Shown here: positions 26,048 to 35,407 of the stretch, one piece after another
Layout: every line of letters begins with the position of its first letter
Position numbering within the stretch: position 1 is the first letter of the stretch
Origin: Xanthomonas floridensis
GTDB lineage: Bacteria; Pseudomonadota; Gammaproteobacteria; Xanthomonadales; Xanthomonadaceae
Assembly: GCF_001642575.1 (NCBI RefSeq)
Contig: NZ_LXNG01000011.1
Location: forward strand, 1 to 64,000
Direction: 5' to 3'
Length of the DNA stretch: 64,000 nt
Translations under genes and position numbers: made by a program
Notes under the pieces: generated by a model
Told to the model about the DNA's origin: nothing
The model's database searches: none
Seen by the model: only the letters and a program-made list of their open reading frames with translations

Positions 26048-28400
26048 GCGGCTCTCCGTTGGCCATGCGTTCCAGCGCCGGTTCGCGCGACACCAGCAAG
26101 GCCAGAATGAAATTGAACAACACTCCCAGCGCCACCGTGCTGCCGATGGCGCGCAACACCGGAATGCTGGAGGCGGCCAGCAAGGCGAACACCAGCAGCG
26201 TCATCAGGCTGCACACGATCAGGGCATGCAGCGTGCGCAGCTGATCGGCGTGATCGTCGCCGGCATGATCGAAGAACAGCGCGTAGTCCAGACCAAGCCC
26301 GGCAGCCAGGATCAGCGCGATCAGGTGGAACAGATTGAGCTCCACGCCGGTGCCGCGCAGGATGGCCAGGATCAGCACCGTGGTCAGCGCCATCGGCAGC
26401 AGCACGCGCACGATGCGGCGCGGGCTGCGCAGCGCGATCGCTACCGTCACCGCCAGCAGCAACGCGGCCAATACCAGCGCGCCGAGCACGCGTCCACGGT
26501 AGGCGGCCACCAGCGATTCGGACGCGTCCTTCAGGTCCAGCAGTTGCGCATCACTGCCCCGCACCGCCGCTGCCAGTACTGCCGGGTCGCGCAGGCCGGT
26601 CAACGACACCAGCGCGGTGCTGCGATCGCCGCGGCCCAGCAGGAGCCCGCCGACCGAGGTGGCCAGCGGCGAGCCGGCCAGGTCTTTGGGCCGCAGCGGC
26701 GCGGCATGCTTGGCGGTGTCCAGATCCTGCAGGAAGGGCGCAAACGCGTCGCTGCGCAACGGCGTGGTGGCTACCGCCTGCTCGGTCATGGCGCGCGCCT
26801 GGGCGGCATCCGGCAACGCCGCCTGACGTGCCTGCTGGGTCCGGGCACTGGGCAGATACCGCGCGGCCATGTCGTAGCCGGTCAACGCGCCTTCGCGCAC
26901 CAGTGCGTCCAGCCGCGGCCGCAACTGCTCGCTGGCCTGCAGCGCGGCTTCGTCGCTGGGCGCGGGCACGGCAAGCACGTAGCGCACATCCGGCGCACCC
27001 AGTTCCTGGCGCAGGTGGGTGTCCTGGGCCAGCGCCTTCGGCGGCACCGGCGTGAGCTTGGAGAGATCGTTCTGCCAGAACTGGCCGGGCGCGAACGCGA
27101 TCACCGCGATGCCGATCACCGCCATCACCGCCAGGCTGATGCGTGGCCGTGGCAGCCGCGCAATGCCGCGCCACAGCGTGGCCAGCAGCCGCGAATCGGC
27201 GTAGTCGCGTGCGGCCGGGTCGATCAAGGCCGGCAGCAGCCAGCGCGTACTGACTGCAGCGGTGGCCAGGCCGGCGATGGTGAACACCGCCAGCTGGCGC
27301 AGGCCGTCCACTCCGGAGAACAGGAAGGTCACATACGCGATGCAGGTGGATACCACGCCGGTAGCCAGCGTCGGCCAGAGATGCCGCGCGTTGTCGCGTG
27401 GGTCCAGACCGGGGCGTTGATGACTGAACAGGTGGATCGGGTAATCCTGCACCACCCCGATCAAGGTGAAGCCAAAGGCAATGGTGATGCCATGCACGCC
27501 ATCGAACAGCAGCGCCACCGCGGCCAACCCGGCCAGGCCAGCGCTCGCCAGCGGCAACACGCCAAGGACCGGGATCTTCCAGCTGCGGTAGGCGATCAAC
27601 AGCAGCAGCACCAGGCCCACCGTATCGAGCGTGCCGATCCACTGCGATTCGCCCTGCGTGCGCGCGGTGATTTCCACCGCGAACGCGCCCGGGCCGGTGA
27701 GTGTCAGCCGCGTGGTGCTGCCTTGGGTGACCTTGGCAAACGCCGCCTGCACTGCGTCGTAGGCCAGCTGCTGCCCGGTGGGATCGAAACCGGCCGCACG
27801 CGTCTGCGCCACCAGCAGGGCCGAGCTGCCGGCACGATCGAACCACACCTCGTTGCGCAGCTGCGGTGCGGCCGCCGGTTGCAGGGTCTCGGCCAGATGC
27901 AGCACTTCCAGCGTGGGGTCGCGTGGCAGCAGCGGCTCCACCAGCGCCGCCGCCGGCGAGCCCAGGTCCTGCACGCGTGCCTGCAGCGCCGCTTCCAGGG
28001 TCGATGCGTCCAGCCGTGTCGTGTCGAAGCTGTCGCTGAGCAGGTAGCGGTACGGCAGCAAGCGTTCCGGGATCGCCTCCAGCCCGGCGTTGCCACCGTT
28101 GCCAACCAGTTCGAACAGGTCCGGTTGTGCGGACAGCGCTTTCTGCACTTGCTGCGACTGCTCGGCCAAGATGACCGGGTCGCTGTTGGACAACGCCATC
28201 AGCAGCAGCCGCGATCCTGGGCCTTCGCCGAGTTCTTCGATCAAGAGTTTCTGCGCCGGCGTGCGCGGGGCGGGCATGAATTTACGCAGATCGCCGGTGA
28301 CCTTGAGCGTTTCGCTCAACCACAATCCAGCGACCGCCAGCAAGGCCAGCCACAGCAATGCCAGGCCGATGCGGCGGTTTGCGGTCAACTTAAACGCCAT
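26034..28400 (-). CDS. MMPL/RND-family exporter of the xanthomonadin locus
   Basis: The protein has 788 residues with about 12 transmembrane segments. The first follows a short basic N terminus (IGLALLWLALLAVAGLWL), then a large periplasmic domain from about 35 to 235 (DLRKFMPAPRTPAQKLL). Two blocks of five or six helices are separated by a second periplasmic domain, the duplicated RND layout. Charged residues inside helices include GLDYALFFDHAGDDH. Aryl-polyene clusters regularly encode such a protein, thought to move the pigment lipid to the outer membrane together with a LolA-like protein. ATG 28400 was chosen just before the basic start of the first helix. Confidence 0.88.
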   Translation of the reverse strand: MAFKLTANRRIGLALLWLALLAVAGLWLSETLKVTGDLRKFMPAPRTPAQKLLIEELGEGPGSRLLLMALSNSDPVILAEQSQQVQKALSAQPDLFELVGNGGNAGLEAIPERLLPYRYLLSDSFDTTRLDASTLEAALQARVQDLGSPAAALVEPLLPRDPTLEVLHLAETLQPAAAPQLRNEVWFDRAGSSALLVAQTRAAGFDPTGQQLAYDAVQAAFAKVTQGSTTRLTLTGPGAFAVEITARTQGESQWIGTLDTVGLVLLLLIAYRSWKIPVLGVLPLASAGLAGLAAVALLFDGVHGITIAFGFTLIGVVQDYPIHLFSHQRPGLDPRDNARHLWPTLATGVVSTCIAYVTFLFSGVDGLRQLAVFTIAGLATAAVSTRWLLPALIDPAARDYADSRLLATLWRGIARLPRPRISLAVMAVIGIAVIAFAPGQFWQNDLSKLTPVPPKALAQDTHLRQELGAPDVRYVLAVPAPSDEAALQASEQLRPRLDALVREGALTGYDMAARYLPSARTQQARQAALPDAAQARAMTEQAVATTPLRSDAFAPFLQDLDTAKHAAPLRPKDLAGSPLATSVGGLLLGRGDRSTALVSLTGLRDPAVLAAAVRGSDAQLLDLKDASESLVAAYRGRVLGALVLAALLLAVTVAIALRSPRRIVRVLLPMALTTVLILAILRGTGVELNLFHLIALILAAGLGLDYALFFDHAGDDHADQLRTLHALIVCSLMTLLVFALLAASSIPVLRAIGSTVALGVLFNFILALLVSREPALERMANGEPHAGT

Positions 28401-28535
28401 GGACACGCCTCGCTGTGCCAGCGCAACGTCCACTGGCCCGGCGCGCGGCAGCAGGCGTCGTCGGCATCGTGCGCTTTTCGGCTGCGACGGGTGTGATGTT
28501 TCTGGAGACGAGCGACGCAACCATCCCGCGCGCGG

Positions 28536-29183
28536 TCACGCGCCCGGACCGCGGCAGAGCGTCGTCAGCGCTGCAACATCGGTCACGCTGGCTGCCGCGC
28601 GGGCCGCGCCGGCCAGCAGCGTGCGCTGCACATCCCCCTTGGCAGGTACGCTCTCGATACACCGCAACTCATCATTGCGGCCATACAGACGCAGTTCGCG
28701 CACCTGCTTGGCCACCGCGGCGTCCTTGGGCTGCAGCGTCAGCTGCCAGGCCTGCGGCTGGCCCTGCCCACTGACGCGATACTGCTGTTCCAGCAGCACG
28801 CGGTCGCCGGCCAGCAACGCGCCGAAGCCGGATTTCAATCCGGCCAGCTCGGGCACGCGGCTCAACGAGAAGCGGCGCGGCGGCTTGCCGTCGCGTTCCA
28901 GCACGCCCTCATCGCCCTGCAAGGTGGTGGTCTCGTGATACGGCGCGCTGACCTCGCGCACCAATGTCTGCGCATCCGGGCGGCGGTAATGGCCCTGCAC
29001 GCGCAGCGGCGTCTTCAGCAGCGCCGAGCCACGCAGTTCGACGAACTCGGTACTGACCGGGGCCGGGCGCGCCAGGCGCTGCAGCACCTGGCCGACATCC
29101 AACGTCTCAGGCGGTGCGGCGCATAGCGGTGCGGCGCTGAACAGCAGTATCAGCATCCACGGCAGGGTGCGGCGCATCGGCAT
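28536..29183 (-). CDS. LolA-like outer-membrane lipid carrier protein
   Basis: The protein has about 215 residues. It has a signal peptide (RRTLPWMLILLFSAAPLCAA, cleavage near CAA) and a mature part resembling LolA: FVELRGSALLKTPLRVQG near the start and QGHYRRP-type beta-strand pattern. It would shuttle lipid across the periplasm, here probably the aryl-polyene, next to the MMPL protein. Two in-frame ATGs at 29183 and 29177 are equally possible starts. The first 77 bases overlap the upstream acyltransferase gene in another frame, which is long for an overlap but gives the only start that preserves the signal peptide. Confidence 0.82.
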   Translation of the reverse strand: MPMRRTLPWMLILLFSAAPLCAAPPETLDVGQVLQRLARPAPVSTEFVELRGSALLKTPLRVQGHYRRPDAQTLVREVSAPYHETTTLQGDEGVLERDGKPPRRFSLSRVPELAGLKSGFGALLAGDRVLLEQQYRVSGQGQPQAWQLTLQPKDAAVAKQVRELRLYGRNDELRCIESVPAKGDVQRTLLAGAARAAASVTDVAALTTLCRGPGA

Positions 29184-30081
29184 GATGGGTATTCCAGAAA
29201 TCGTAGAAGTTGAACCAGTTGTACGGCGCGTAGCGCGTGTAATGTTCCAGCCTGGCAGCGTAATCGCGCATGAGTACCGCCAGCACCGGGGCGCGCTGGC
29301 GACGCGGCAGGTCCAGGCCTTCACTGAAGGTCTCGAATGCCAGTTCGTAGTGGTTACCGCCGCGATACAGGCCGAACGCCAGCACCACCGGCACCTTGAG
29401 CGCGGCGGCGATCAGCCACGGCGAGGTCGGGAACATCGCGTTGCGGCCCAGGAACATCGCCGGCAGCGCCGGGTCGCCTTCGCGCGGGCGGTCGATCAGC
29501 AGCGCCACCAGCGCACCGGCGTCGGTCGCTTCCTTGATCGCCATGACGATCGAGGTCGCATCCATCCCGGCATCGATGATGTTGGCGGCCAGCTGCGGGT
29601 TCAGCGCGCCCAGCAGGTCGGTCATGGCGCGGTTGTGCGCCTTGTCCAGCACCACCTTGACCTGCACGTCCGGGCGCTCGGTGGCCAGCACGCGCAGCGC
29701 GTCGAAACTGCCCAGGTGCGAACCGAAGATCAGCACGCCGCGGCCGCGATCCATCTGCGTATGCAGCTGGTCCAGGCCGGTGATGTCCACGCGGAAGCGC
29801 TGCATCTGCCCGCACAGCATGTACACCCGGTCCAGGATGGTGGAGGCGAAGGTGTGGATATGCCGGGCCACGTCGCGCAGCGTTGCCTTCCGGCCCAGCA
29901 CCCGCGCCAGGTAGGTCCGCGAGGCGGCGCGCTCGGGCGCACGCACCAGCAGGAAGTACAGCGTGATCGGGTACAGCAGCGCACGTCCCACCGCGCGCCC
30001 GGCGTGGCGGGCGATGCCGCGGATCAGCCACAGCGCGAAGCGTCCGCCGCCTTCGGGACGCTGTTTCCAGTGATTGCTCAT
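29107..30081 (-). CDS. LpxL/HtrB-like acyltransferase of the pigment operon
   Basis: The protein has 324 residues. It has an amphipathic or membrane-bound N terminus (GRALLYPITLYFLLV) and the acyltransferase active-site motif HLGSFD (H-X4-D) in LIFGSHLGSFDALR, with LLIDRPREGDPALP further on. This is the LpxL-like lysophospholipid acyltransferase superfamily that uses acyl-ACP donors at the inner membrane. In pigment clusters it is thought to attach the polyene acyl chain or a fatty acyl chain to a glycerolipid. The start ATG 30081 overlaps the stop of the hot-dog gene by ATGA. Confidence 0.87.
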   Translation of the reverse strand: MSNHWKQRPEGGGRFALWLIRGIARHAGRAVGRALLYPITLYFLLVRAPERAASRTYLARVLGRKATLRDVARHIHTFASTILDRVYMLCGQMQRFRVDITGLDQLHTQMDRGRGVLIFGSHLGSFDALRVLATERPDVQVKVVLDKAHNRAMTDLLGALNPQLAANIIDAGMDATSIVMAIKEATDAGALVALLIDRPREGDPALPAMFLGRNAMFPTSPWLIAAALKVPVVLAFGLYRGGNHYELAFETFSEGLDLPRRQRAPVLAVLMRDYAARLEHYTRYAPYNWFNFYDFWNTHHADAPHPAVDADTAVQRRTAMRRTA

Positions 30082-30365
30082 GCCATCGCCTCCGCCACCA
30101 GTTCGCCACTGACCAGCAACTGGTCGGCACGCTGCACACGAAAGCGCCAGCGCGGGCCGTCGCCTTCCAGCGTGACCGACGCGGTCTGGCCGGGCAGCAA
30201 CGGCTGCACGAACTTCACCTGCGGCAGCCGTGCCGCGGCGCGCGGGCCATGCAGCGCTTCCACGGCCTGCAGCACATGGTCGAGCACGACCACGCCTGGC
30301 ACCACGGGGCGACCCGGGAAGTGCCCGGGCAGGCAGGGATGATCATGCGGCACGACGAAATCCAT
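30078..30365 (-). CDS. Short FabA/FabZ-like dehydratase (ApeI-like)
   Basis: The protein has only 95 residues, MDFVVPHDHPCLPGHFPGRP at the start. GHFPGRPVVPGV is the active-site helix motif of FabA/FabZ hot-dog dehydratases with the catalytic His, and DHVLQAVEA follows. Most FabZ proteins have about 150 residues; short ApeI-like proteins are normal in aryl-polyene clusters. The start at 30365 gives the usual family beginning. No better start lies before it, because the PlsC-like gene ends at 30377. It should act with the ApeP-like enzyme on hydroxyacyl-ACP intermediates. Confidence 0.85.
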   Translation of the reverse strand: MDFVVPHDHPCLPGHFPGRPVVPGVVVLDHVLQAVEALHGPRAAARLPQVKFVQPLLPGQTASVTLEGDGPRWRFRVQRADQLLVSGELVAEAMA

Positions 30366-30376
30366 AAGCGCGAAAC

Positions 30377-31126
30377 TCAGATCCTGGGTTGAAGCATTGC
30401 AGCCACGGCCTTGTGTGCCTGCTCGGTCAGTTGTTGGCGATCCGGCGCATCCGGCCCGGTCACCGCGATCGGCTCGCCAATGCGTACGCGGATGATGCCG
30501 GGACGCACCCTGAACACACCATCCACCGGCAGCACCTTGCCGCAGCCATCCAGCGCCACAGGAACCACCTGCACGCCAGCATCGATAGCGGCCTGCAGTA
30601 GCCCGGCCTTGAATGGCAATAATGCGCCAGAGCGGCTGCGCGTCCCTTCGGGAAACAGACACAACTGTTTGCCCTCACGCAGCAGCGCGGCAGCCTGCCG
30701 CCGCACCATCGCCCCGGCCCGCCGGCTGTCGCGATCCAGGAACAGCATGCCGGTGGCGCGCGCATACCAGTTCACGAACGGCACCTTGAGCATTTCTTCC
30801 TTGAGCAAAAAGCGTAGCGGCACCGGCAAGGCATGGAACAACGCGCAGATGTCGATGATCGACTGGTGGTTGCTGACGAACAGGTAATTTTTGGACCAGT
30901 CGACCCGCTCGCGGCCCTCCACGATCACCTTGGCGCCCGCTCCGCGGAACAGCACCGGCGACCACATCCAGCTGCCCATGCGCAGCAGGCGATCGGCATC
31001 GCGGGTGATCGCCAGCAACACCAGCGCATAGACGATGCCGCCGGCGGTGAACACCAGCGTGAACGCCAACTGCAACAGGTTGAACACAGCCCACGCCAGG
31101 CGCGACGGCATCCTTGCCAACGGCAT
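30377..31126 (-). CDS. PlsC-like 1-acylglycerol-3-phosphate acyltransferase
   Basis: The protein has 249 residues. An N-terminal hydrophobic segment (LLQLAFTLVFTAGGIVYALV) anchors it in the inner membrane. Acyltransferase block I is NHQSIID (N-H-X4-D) and block III is FPEGTRS, with VVPVALDG later. These are the standard PlsC catalytic and substrate-binding motifs. Together with the LpxL-like protein it could build the lipid to which the aryl-polyene is attached. ATG 31126 is chosen; a GTG at 31153 would add nine residues. It follows the COG4648-like membrane gene by about 55 bases. Confidence 0.88.
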   Translation of the reverse strand: MPLARMPSRLAWAVFNLLQLAFTLVFTAGGIVYALVLLAITRDADRLLRMGSWMWSPVLFRGAGAKVIVEGRERVDWSKNYLFVSNHQSIIDICALFHALPVPLRFLLKEEMLKVPFVNWYARATGMLFLDRDSRRAGAMVRRQAAALLREGKQLCLFPEGTRSRSGALLPFKAGLLQAAIDAGVQVVPVALDGCGKVLPVDGVFRVRPGIIRVRIGEPIAVTGPDAPDRQQLTEQAHKAVAAMLQPRI

Positions 31127-31180
31127 TTTTGTCTTGTCCCCGAAACTGCGCACGTACGTCGGTGCCCTTAGGCCACGCCC

Positions 31181-31927
31181 TCAGCGTAGCAAATCGCGCC
31201 AGAACGCCGGCCCGAGCCGCGCCATCTGCCGCATGAAGTCGGGCAGATTACGATAGGGACGCTGGGGAAACCAGCGTCCGCGCAATAGATATTCCCCAAT
31301 GAAGAACCCGCCAACCACGCCATACACCAGCAAATTGGCGAATAACGATGCGCGCGCATCGCTGATCGGCAACGGCGAGGCATAGCCCAGCTGCGCCAGC
31401 ACGCCGCTGGGTTCGGCGCACAGCCCCAGCACCAGATTGACCAGGGTCAACCCGCACAGCAGCAGCGCCCAGGCCAGGGTGAGCCTGCGCGTATAGCGGT
31501 ACTGGTCGGGCGTGATCGGCATCCCGGCCTGCTGGTACAGCCCTTCGACGATACGGGTGATCAGCGGCGTGCGCCCGCGTCGCAGGCTGCGCCCGAAAAA
31601 CCACGCTACCCAGCCGGTGAACACCACCGGCGGTGCGGCCAGCAGCAGCATGGCGTACGGCGAGTGCCACAACGCGCCCAGGCCGACCAGGATCAGCAAG
31701 CCCAGGCCCCAGGCCCATGGCCGCCGCGCCACCAACGGTTCGATCAACACCATCAGCACCAACGTGGCGCCGGCGATGACGGCCAGTTCGGGGCGATGGC
31801 TGGCATTGGCCCAATGCGCCAGCGGCGAGTACGCCACTGCCAGCAACACGCCCACGCCCAGCACCCACGGTGGCGGGTCACTGGCCGCAGCGGTCGGAAC
31901 CTCAGACGGTCTTGTTGGCTTGGACAT
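31181..31927 (-). CDS. Polytopic membrane protein of xanthomonadin synthesis (COG4648-like)
   Basis: The protein has 248 residues with about six hydrophobic segments (for example WVLGVGVLLAVAYSPLAHW, LVLMVLIEPLVA and AWALLLCGLTLVNLVL). A conserved-looking TPLITRI.EG and a C-terminal RYRNLPDFMRQM-like stretch match membrane proteins that accompany the ACP in aryl-polyene clusters (COG4648 group). Its exact role is not known to me. ATG 31927 lies inside the ACP gene (overlap 31902-31927), so it is expressed from the same message directly after the ACP. Confidence 0.8.
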   Translation of the reverse strand: MSKPTRPSEVPTAAASDPPPWVLGVGVLLAVAYSPLAHWANASHRPELAVIAGATLVLMVLIEPLVARRPWAWGLGLLILVGLGALWHSPYAMLLLAAPPVVFTGWVAWFFGRSLRRGRTPLITRIVEGLYQQAGMPITPDQYRYTRRLTLAWALLLCGLTLVNLVLGLCAEPSGVLAQLGYASPLPISDARASLFANLLVYGVVGGFFIGEYLLRGRWFPQRPYRNLPDFMRQMARLGPAFWRDLLR

Positions 31928-32171
31928 GCGCCGACAATGCGCGCAGCGACGCGAAGATGCGACGGTTCTCGTCGTTGTCCGAGCGCAGCTGGAAGCCGTA
32001 GCGCTTGCTGATCGCCAGCGCCAGTTCCAGCGCATCGATCGAATCCAGTCCCAGCCCGGTGTTGAACAGCGGCGCCTCCGGATCGATGTCGGCGGGTTGG
32101 ACGTCTTCCAGGTTCAGGCTTTCGACCAGGAGTTCGGCCAGTTCACGTTCGGCAGCGGTTTGCGAGGACAT
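31902..32171 (-). CDS. xanC: Acyl carrier protein of xanthomonadin synthesis
   Basis: The protein has 89 residues and is acidic. GLGLDSIDALELALAI contains the phosphopantetheine attachment Ser (DSI) at about residue 42. It carries 3-hydroxybenzoate and the growing polyene as thioesters. XanC is the ACP of the Xanthomonas campestris locus, and position next to the COG4648-like protein and xanB2 supports the name. ATG 32171 gives the normal ACP length. It is the first gene of the minus-strand operon. The 264 bases to the divergent flavoprotein gene should hold both promoters, but I see no strong boxes. Confidence 0.88.
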   Translation of the reverse strand: MSSQTAAERELAELLVESLNLEDVQPADIDPEAPLFNTGLGLDSIDALELALAISKRYGFQLRSDNDENRRIFASLRALSAHVQANKTV

Positions 32172-32435
32172 CCAGAAAGTTCCAGGGTGAGGGTCGGGCA
32201 GGCGTCGGAGCAGGCAATCGACAGCGCGCAACCAAGCATGGTGCAAGCGGCGCATCGAGCCGGCAGTGTACGTGGTCGTACCTGTCGCGTCCGAGCGCGT
32301 CCCGCGGCGCATCTGGCGATCGCCCTGTCCTTGCGGTGGTCGTCAAGCGTGATCTCGGCAGCCAGACAGATGCCCGGGCCGCCGGACAGGCTATCATGAC
32401 TGCATGACGCTCGCCCGCTGCAGGTTTGTTTCAGG

Positions 32436-33806
32436 ATGACTTCCACCGTTGTTCGCCCCATCCCGACCGCCACGCCGGCAGCCGGGCCGGCCCCTGGACC
32501 GGAGTGTCCGGACGTAGTGATCGTTGGCGGTGGACCAGCTGGCTGCGCTGCGGCAATCGTACTGGCCGAGCTCGGCTGGACGGTGACACTGCTGGAGAAG
32601 GCAGAGCATCCGCGCTTTCACATCGGCGAATCGCTACTGCCGATGAACATGCCGATCCTCGAGCGCCTGGGCGTGCTGGATCAGGTTCGCAGCATCGGTG
32701 TGCTCAAGCGCGGCGCGGATTTTCCCAACGACGCCGGCGGCTACAACACGTTTCGCTTTTCCCACGCGCTCGACGCCAAGGCCGACTTCGCCTTCCAGGT
32801 GCCGCGTGCGCAGTTCGACGAGGTGCTGTTCAAGCGCGCGCGGGCAGTCGGCGTGGATGCACGCGAGCAGGTCACCGTCGAACAGGTGGATCTGGACGGC
32901 GACCAACCGCTACTACAGGCGCGCACGGCCGACGGCCGGATCCAGCAATTCCGTCCGCGTTACCTGCTCGATGCCAGTGGCCGCGACACGTTCCTGGGCA
33001 ACCGGCTCAAGCTCAAACGCGCCAATGCCAAGCACCAATCCGCAGCACTGTTCAGCCATTTCCGCGGCGTCTCCCGGCGGCCGGGAGAGGATGCCGGCAA
33101 CATCAGCATCTACCGACACGCGCATGGCTGGATGTGGCTGATTCCGCTCCCCGACGACATCATGAGCGTGGGCGCGGTCTGTTATCCGGAATACATGAAG
33201 ACCCGCAAAGGCGACAGCGCGGGGTTCTTGATGCGCACGCTGGCGCTCAACCCCGAAGTCACCGTGCGCATGGCCGATGCCGAGCGGGTGGCGCCGGTGC
33301 ATGCCACCGGCAACTACGCCTACGAATGCACGCGCATGGCCGGGCCGCGCTGGCTGATGCTGGGCGATGCCTATACCTTCGTCGACCCGATGTTCTCCTC
33401 CGGCGTGTTCCTGGCCATGCACAGTGCCGAACGCGGCGCAGCCATGGTGGACGCGGCGCTGCGCGCGCCGCAGCACGAAGCCAAGCTACAGCGCACCCTG
33501 CAGCGTGAGCTCAACCGCGGCATCGACGAGTTCAAATGGTTCATCTACCGCTTCACCTCGCCGACCATGCGCACCCTGTTCGCGCAACCGCAGAACACCT
33601 GGCAACTGGAGCAGGCGGTGGTGGCAATGCTGGCTGGCGATGTGTTCGACAGCCCCAAGGTCCGCCTGCGCCTGCGGGCATTTCGCGCCATTTATGCACT
33701 CACCACGCTGTCGATGCTGCCGCGTGCCTGGCACTCGTGGCGCCTGCGTCGACGCCAGGCCAGGCTCGGTTTTGACGGCGACACCCTGCAACGAGACAGT
33801 CAATGA
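32436..33806 (+). CDS. Second FAD-dependent halogenase/hydroxylase-like protein
   Basis: The protein has 456 residues. The N-terminal flavin fold is VVIVGGGPAGCAAAIVLAE with VTLLEKAEHPRFHIGESLLP, the hallmark start of the halogenase-like flavoproteins. It also has LLDASGRDTFLG and MLGDAYTFVDPMFSSGVFLA. The segment WMWLIPLPDD is a close variant of the WxWxIP halogenase motif. It is translationally coupled to xanB2 (ATGA overlap), which fits work on the 3-hydroxybenzoate starter or the finished polyene. Halogenation of xanthomonadin is a reasonable guess; hydroxylation cannot be excluded. Confidence 0.87.
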   Translation: MTSTVVRPIPTATPAAGPAPGPECPDVVIVGGGPAGCAAAIVLAELGWTVTLLEKAEHPRFHIGESLLPMNMPILERLGVLDQVRSIGVLKRGADFPNDAGGYNTFRFSHALDAKADFAFQVPRAQFDEVLFKRARAVGVDAREQVTVEQVDLDGDQPLLQARTADGRIQQFRPRYLLDASGRDTFLGNRLKLKRANAKHQSAALFSHFRGVSRRPGEDAGNISIYRHAHGWMWLIPLPDDIMSVGAVCYPEYMKTRKGDSAGFLMRTLALNPEVTVRMADAERVAPVHATGNYAYECTRMAGPRWLMLGDAYTFVDPMFSSGVFLAMHSAERGAAMVDAALRAPQHEAKLQRTLQRELNRGIDEFKWFIYRFTSPTMRTLFAQPQNTWQLEQAVVAMLAGDVFDSPKVRLRLRAFRAIYALTTLSMLPRAWHSWRLRRRQARLGFDGDTLQRDSQ

Positions 33807-34810
33807 CCGCTTCCCCGGCCCACACCGCGCAGCCCATGCGCCACCCCCGCCTGCAGGTCGATTATGTCGACCAGACCGATCCGGCCGCGCTACTGACCGA
33901 TCAGCAGGTGCTGGCGGTATTCGGCTTTGGCACAACTGCGCCACGCCTGCACGACCCGCGCTACCTGCGTGTGCCGCTGCAGCCGTATCAGGCCGAGGTG
34001 CTGGAAGTGTGGCGTACCGATGCGCCGGTGCGTAGCGGCCGCGATGGCAACATCGCCTGGTCCAGCGACGGCCGCCTGCAGTTCGGCGTGATCGAAATCG
34101 ACGAGCAGGATGTCGATATCGAAGACGCCGCCGCCAAGGCCTATGCCGAGATCACCGCCTTCGTCAGCGGCAGCGACACGCCGCGCCTGTTGCGCATCTG
34201 GAACTACCTGGATGCCATCACCCTGGGCAGCGGCGATCGCGAGCGTTACCGGCAGTTCTGCGTGGGTCGCGCACGTGGGCTGGGCGCGTTCGATACCGCG
34301 CAGCTACCGGCCGCTACCGCGGTGGGTCGCTGCGATGCCGAACGCATCATCCAGATCTACTGGCTGGCCGCCGCCGATGCCGGCACCCCACTGGAAAATC
34401 CACGCCAGGTCAGCGCCTACCACTACCCGCGTCAGTACGGCCCGCAGCCGCCGAGCTTTGCGCGCGCCATGCTGCCGCCGGCCGGCAGCGACATGCCGCT
34501 GCTGCTCTCGGGCACCGCCGCCGTGGTCGGGCATGCCTCGATGCATACCGGCCAATTGCTGGCGCAGCTGGAAGAAACCTTCGCCAATTTCGATGCGCTG
34601 CTCGGTGCTGCACGTGCGCATGCCCCTGCACTGCCCGCGCAGTTCGGCGCCGGCACCCGGCTGAAGGTGTATGTGCGCGAGCAGGACGACCTGGCCAAGG
34701 TCGCACACGCCCTGGATGCGCGCTTCGGCGATGCGGTCCCGCGCCTGCTGCTGCACGCGGTGATCTGCCGCGACGAGCTGGCGGTGGAGATCGATGGGGT
34801 GCATGGCTAA
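33803..34810 (+). CDS. xanB2: Bifunctional chorismatase XanB2 (3-HBA and 4-HBA synthase)
   Basis: The protein has 335 residues. It matches the Hyg5/FkbO-type chorismatase family: RYLRVPLQPYQAEV-like start, LLRIWNYLDAI in the middle, VSAYHYPRQYGPQPPSFARA and LLLSGTAAVVGH later, with a RidA-like fold in the C-terminal half. In Xanthomonas XanB2 converts chorismate to 3-hydroxybenzoate (xanthomonadin starter) and 4-hydroxybenzoate (ubiquinone precursor). 3-HBA is also the diffusible factor that restores pigment mutants. The start overlaps the flavoprotein stop by ATGA. It is the strongest pathway-specific marker in the window. Confidence 0.92.
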   Translation: MTASPAHTAQPMRHPRLQVDYVDQTDPAALLTDQQVLAVFGFGTTAPRLHDPRYLRVPLQPYQAEVLEVWRTDAPVRSGRDGNIAWSSDGRLQFGVIEIDEQDVDIEDAAAKAYAEITAFVSGSDTPRLLRIWNYLDAITLGSGDRERYRQFCVGRARGLGAFDTAQLPAATAVGRCDAERIIQIYWLAAADAGTPLENPRQVSAYHYPRQYGPQPPSFARAMLPPAGSDMPLLLSGTAAVVGHASMHTGQLLAQLEETFANFDALLGAARAHAPALPAQFGAGTRLKVYVREQDDLAKVAHALDARFGDAVPRLLLHAVICRDELAVEIDGVHG

Positions 34811-35015
34811 ACCCGGTTGCCGCAGCTGCCGCCTGCGGCGCGGTAAGGCTCGTCCTGAGGCATGGCGCAACGCGCCAGGCACCCGACCCCGCACATCCCC
34901 GGCCGGTGACGCTGTGGCCCGCTCCGCTCGCGCCGCCATGGCCATCGGCTGACAAACGCAGGCATCTCGCCGCTTTTAAGCTGGCCTTCGACCCGGCGCG
35001 CGTGCGGAGACCACC

Positions 35016-35360
35016 ATGCTGTTGCTTGCGATCGTATTGGCGGCAGCTGTACCGAACAGCCCACGGCGGTTCATCGGGCCGGCGTTCGAGGCGCTGGCCA
35101 CGCAAACCGACACCGCGTGCCCATCCAGACAGGTCAGGTCGATGACGCCCGGCGATCTGGATTTTGTACAGGAAACATTCGAAGGCCAGCTGACACCCCA
35201 CGACCGCGCGCGCCTGGACGCGGCCAACACGGCGGCAGCACGTTGCGCCGATCGCAATGGCCTGACGTGTCCGGTCGAAGCAACGCTGGATGCGCTGCAA
35301 CGCACCCATCTGCTGGCGCAGTTTTCGCGCTATCTCTGCGCGCATCCAACACCTGGATGA
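35016..35360 (+). CDS. Small secreted hypothetical protein
   Basis: The predicted protein has 114 residues. The N terminus MLLLAIVLAAAVPNS looks like a signal peptide with a weak cleavage site. The rest is hydrophilic, with four Cys (for example in AARCADRNGLTCP) that could form disulphides after export. CGGAGA upstream of ATG 35016 is a reasonable ribosome binding site. It lies between xanB2 and the convergent ligase gene. I do not recognise it. Codon use is similar to the neighbours, which supports coding. Confidence 0.5.
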   Translation: MLLLAIVLAAAVPNSPRRFIGPAFEALATQTDTACPSRQVRSMTPGDLDFVQETFEGQLTPHDRARLDAANTAAARCADRNGLTCPVEATLDALQRTHLLAQFSRYLCAHPTPG

Positions 35361-35407
35361 CCGCCACGCAGGAAGCGCGCGCCACGGCGCAGCTGCGCGT
35401 GGCATGC

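Noticed and set aside
26551-27846. 431-codon frame within the MMPL exporter in another frame
   Set aside because: The product is Arg/Gly/Ala-rich without membrane segments or motifs, while the overlapping frame encodes a clear RND-type protein.
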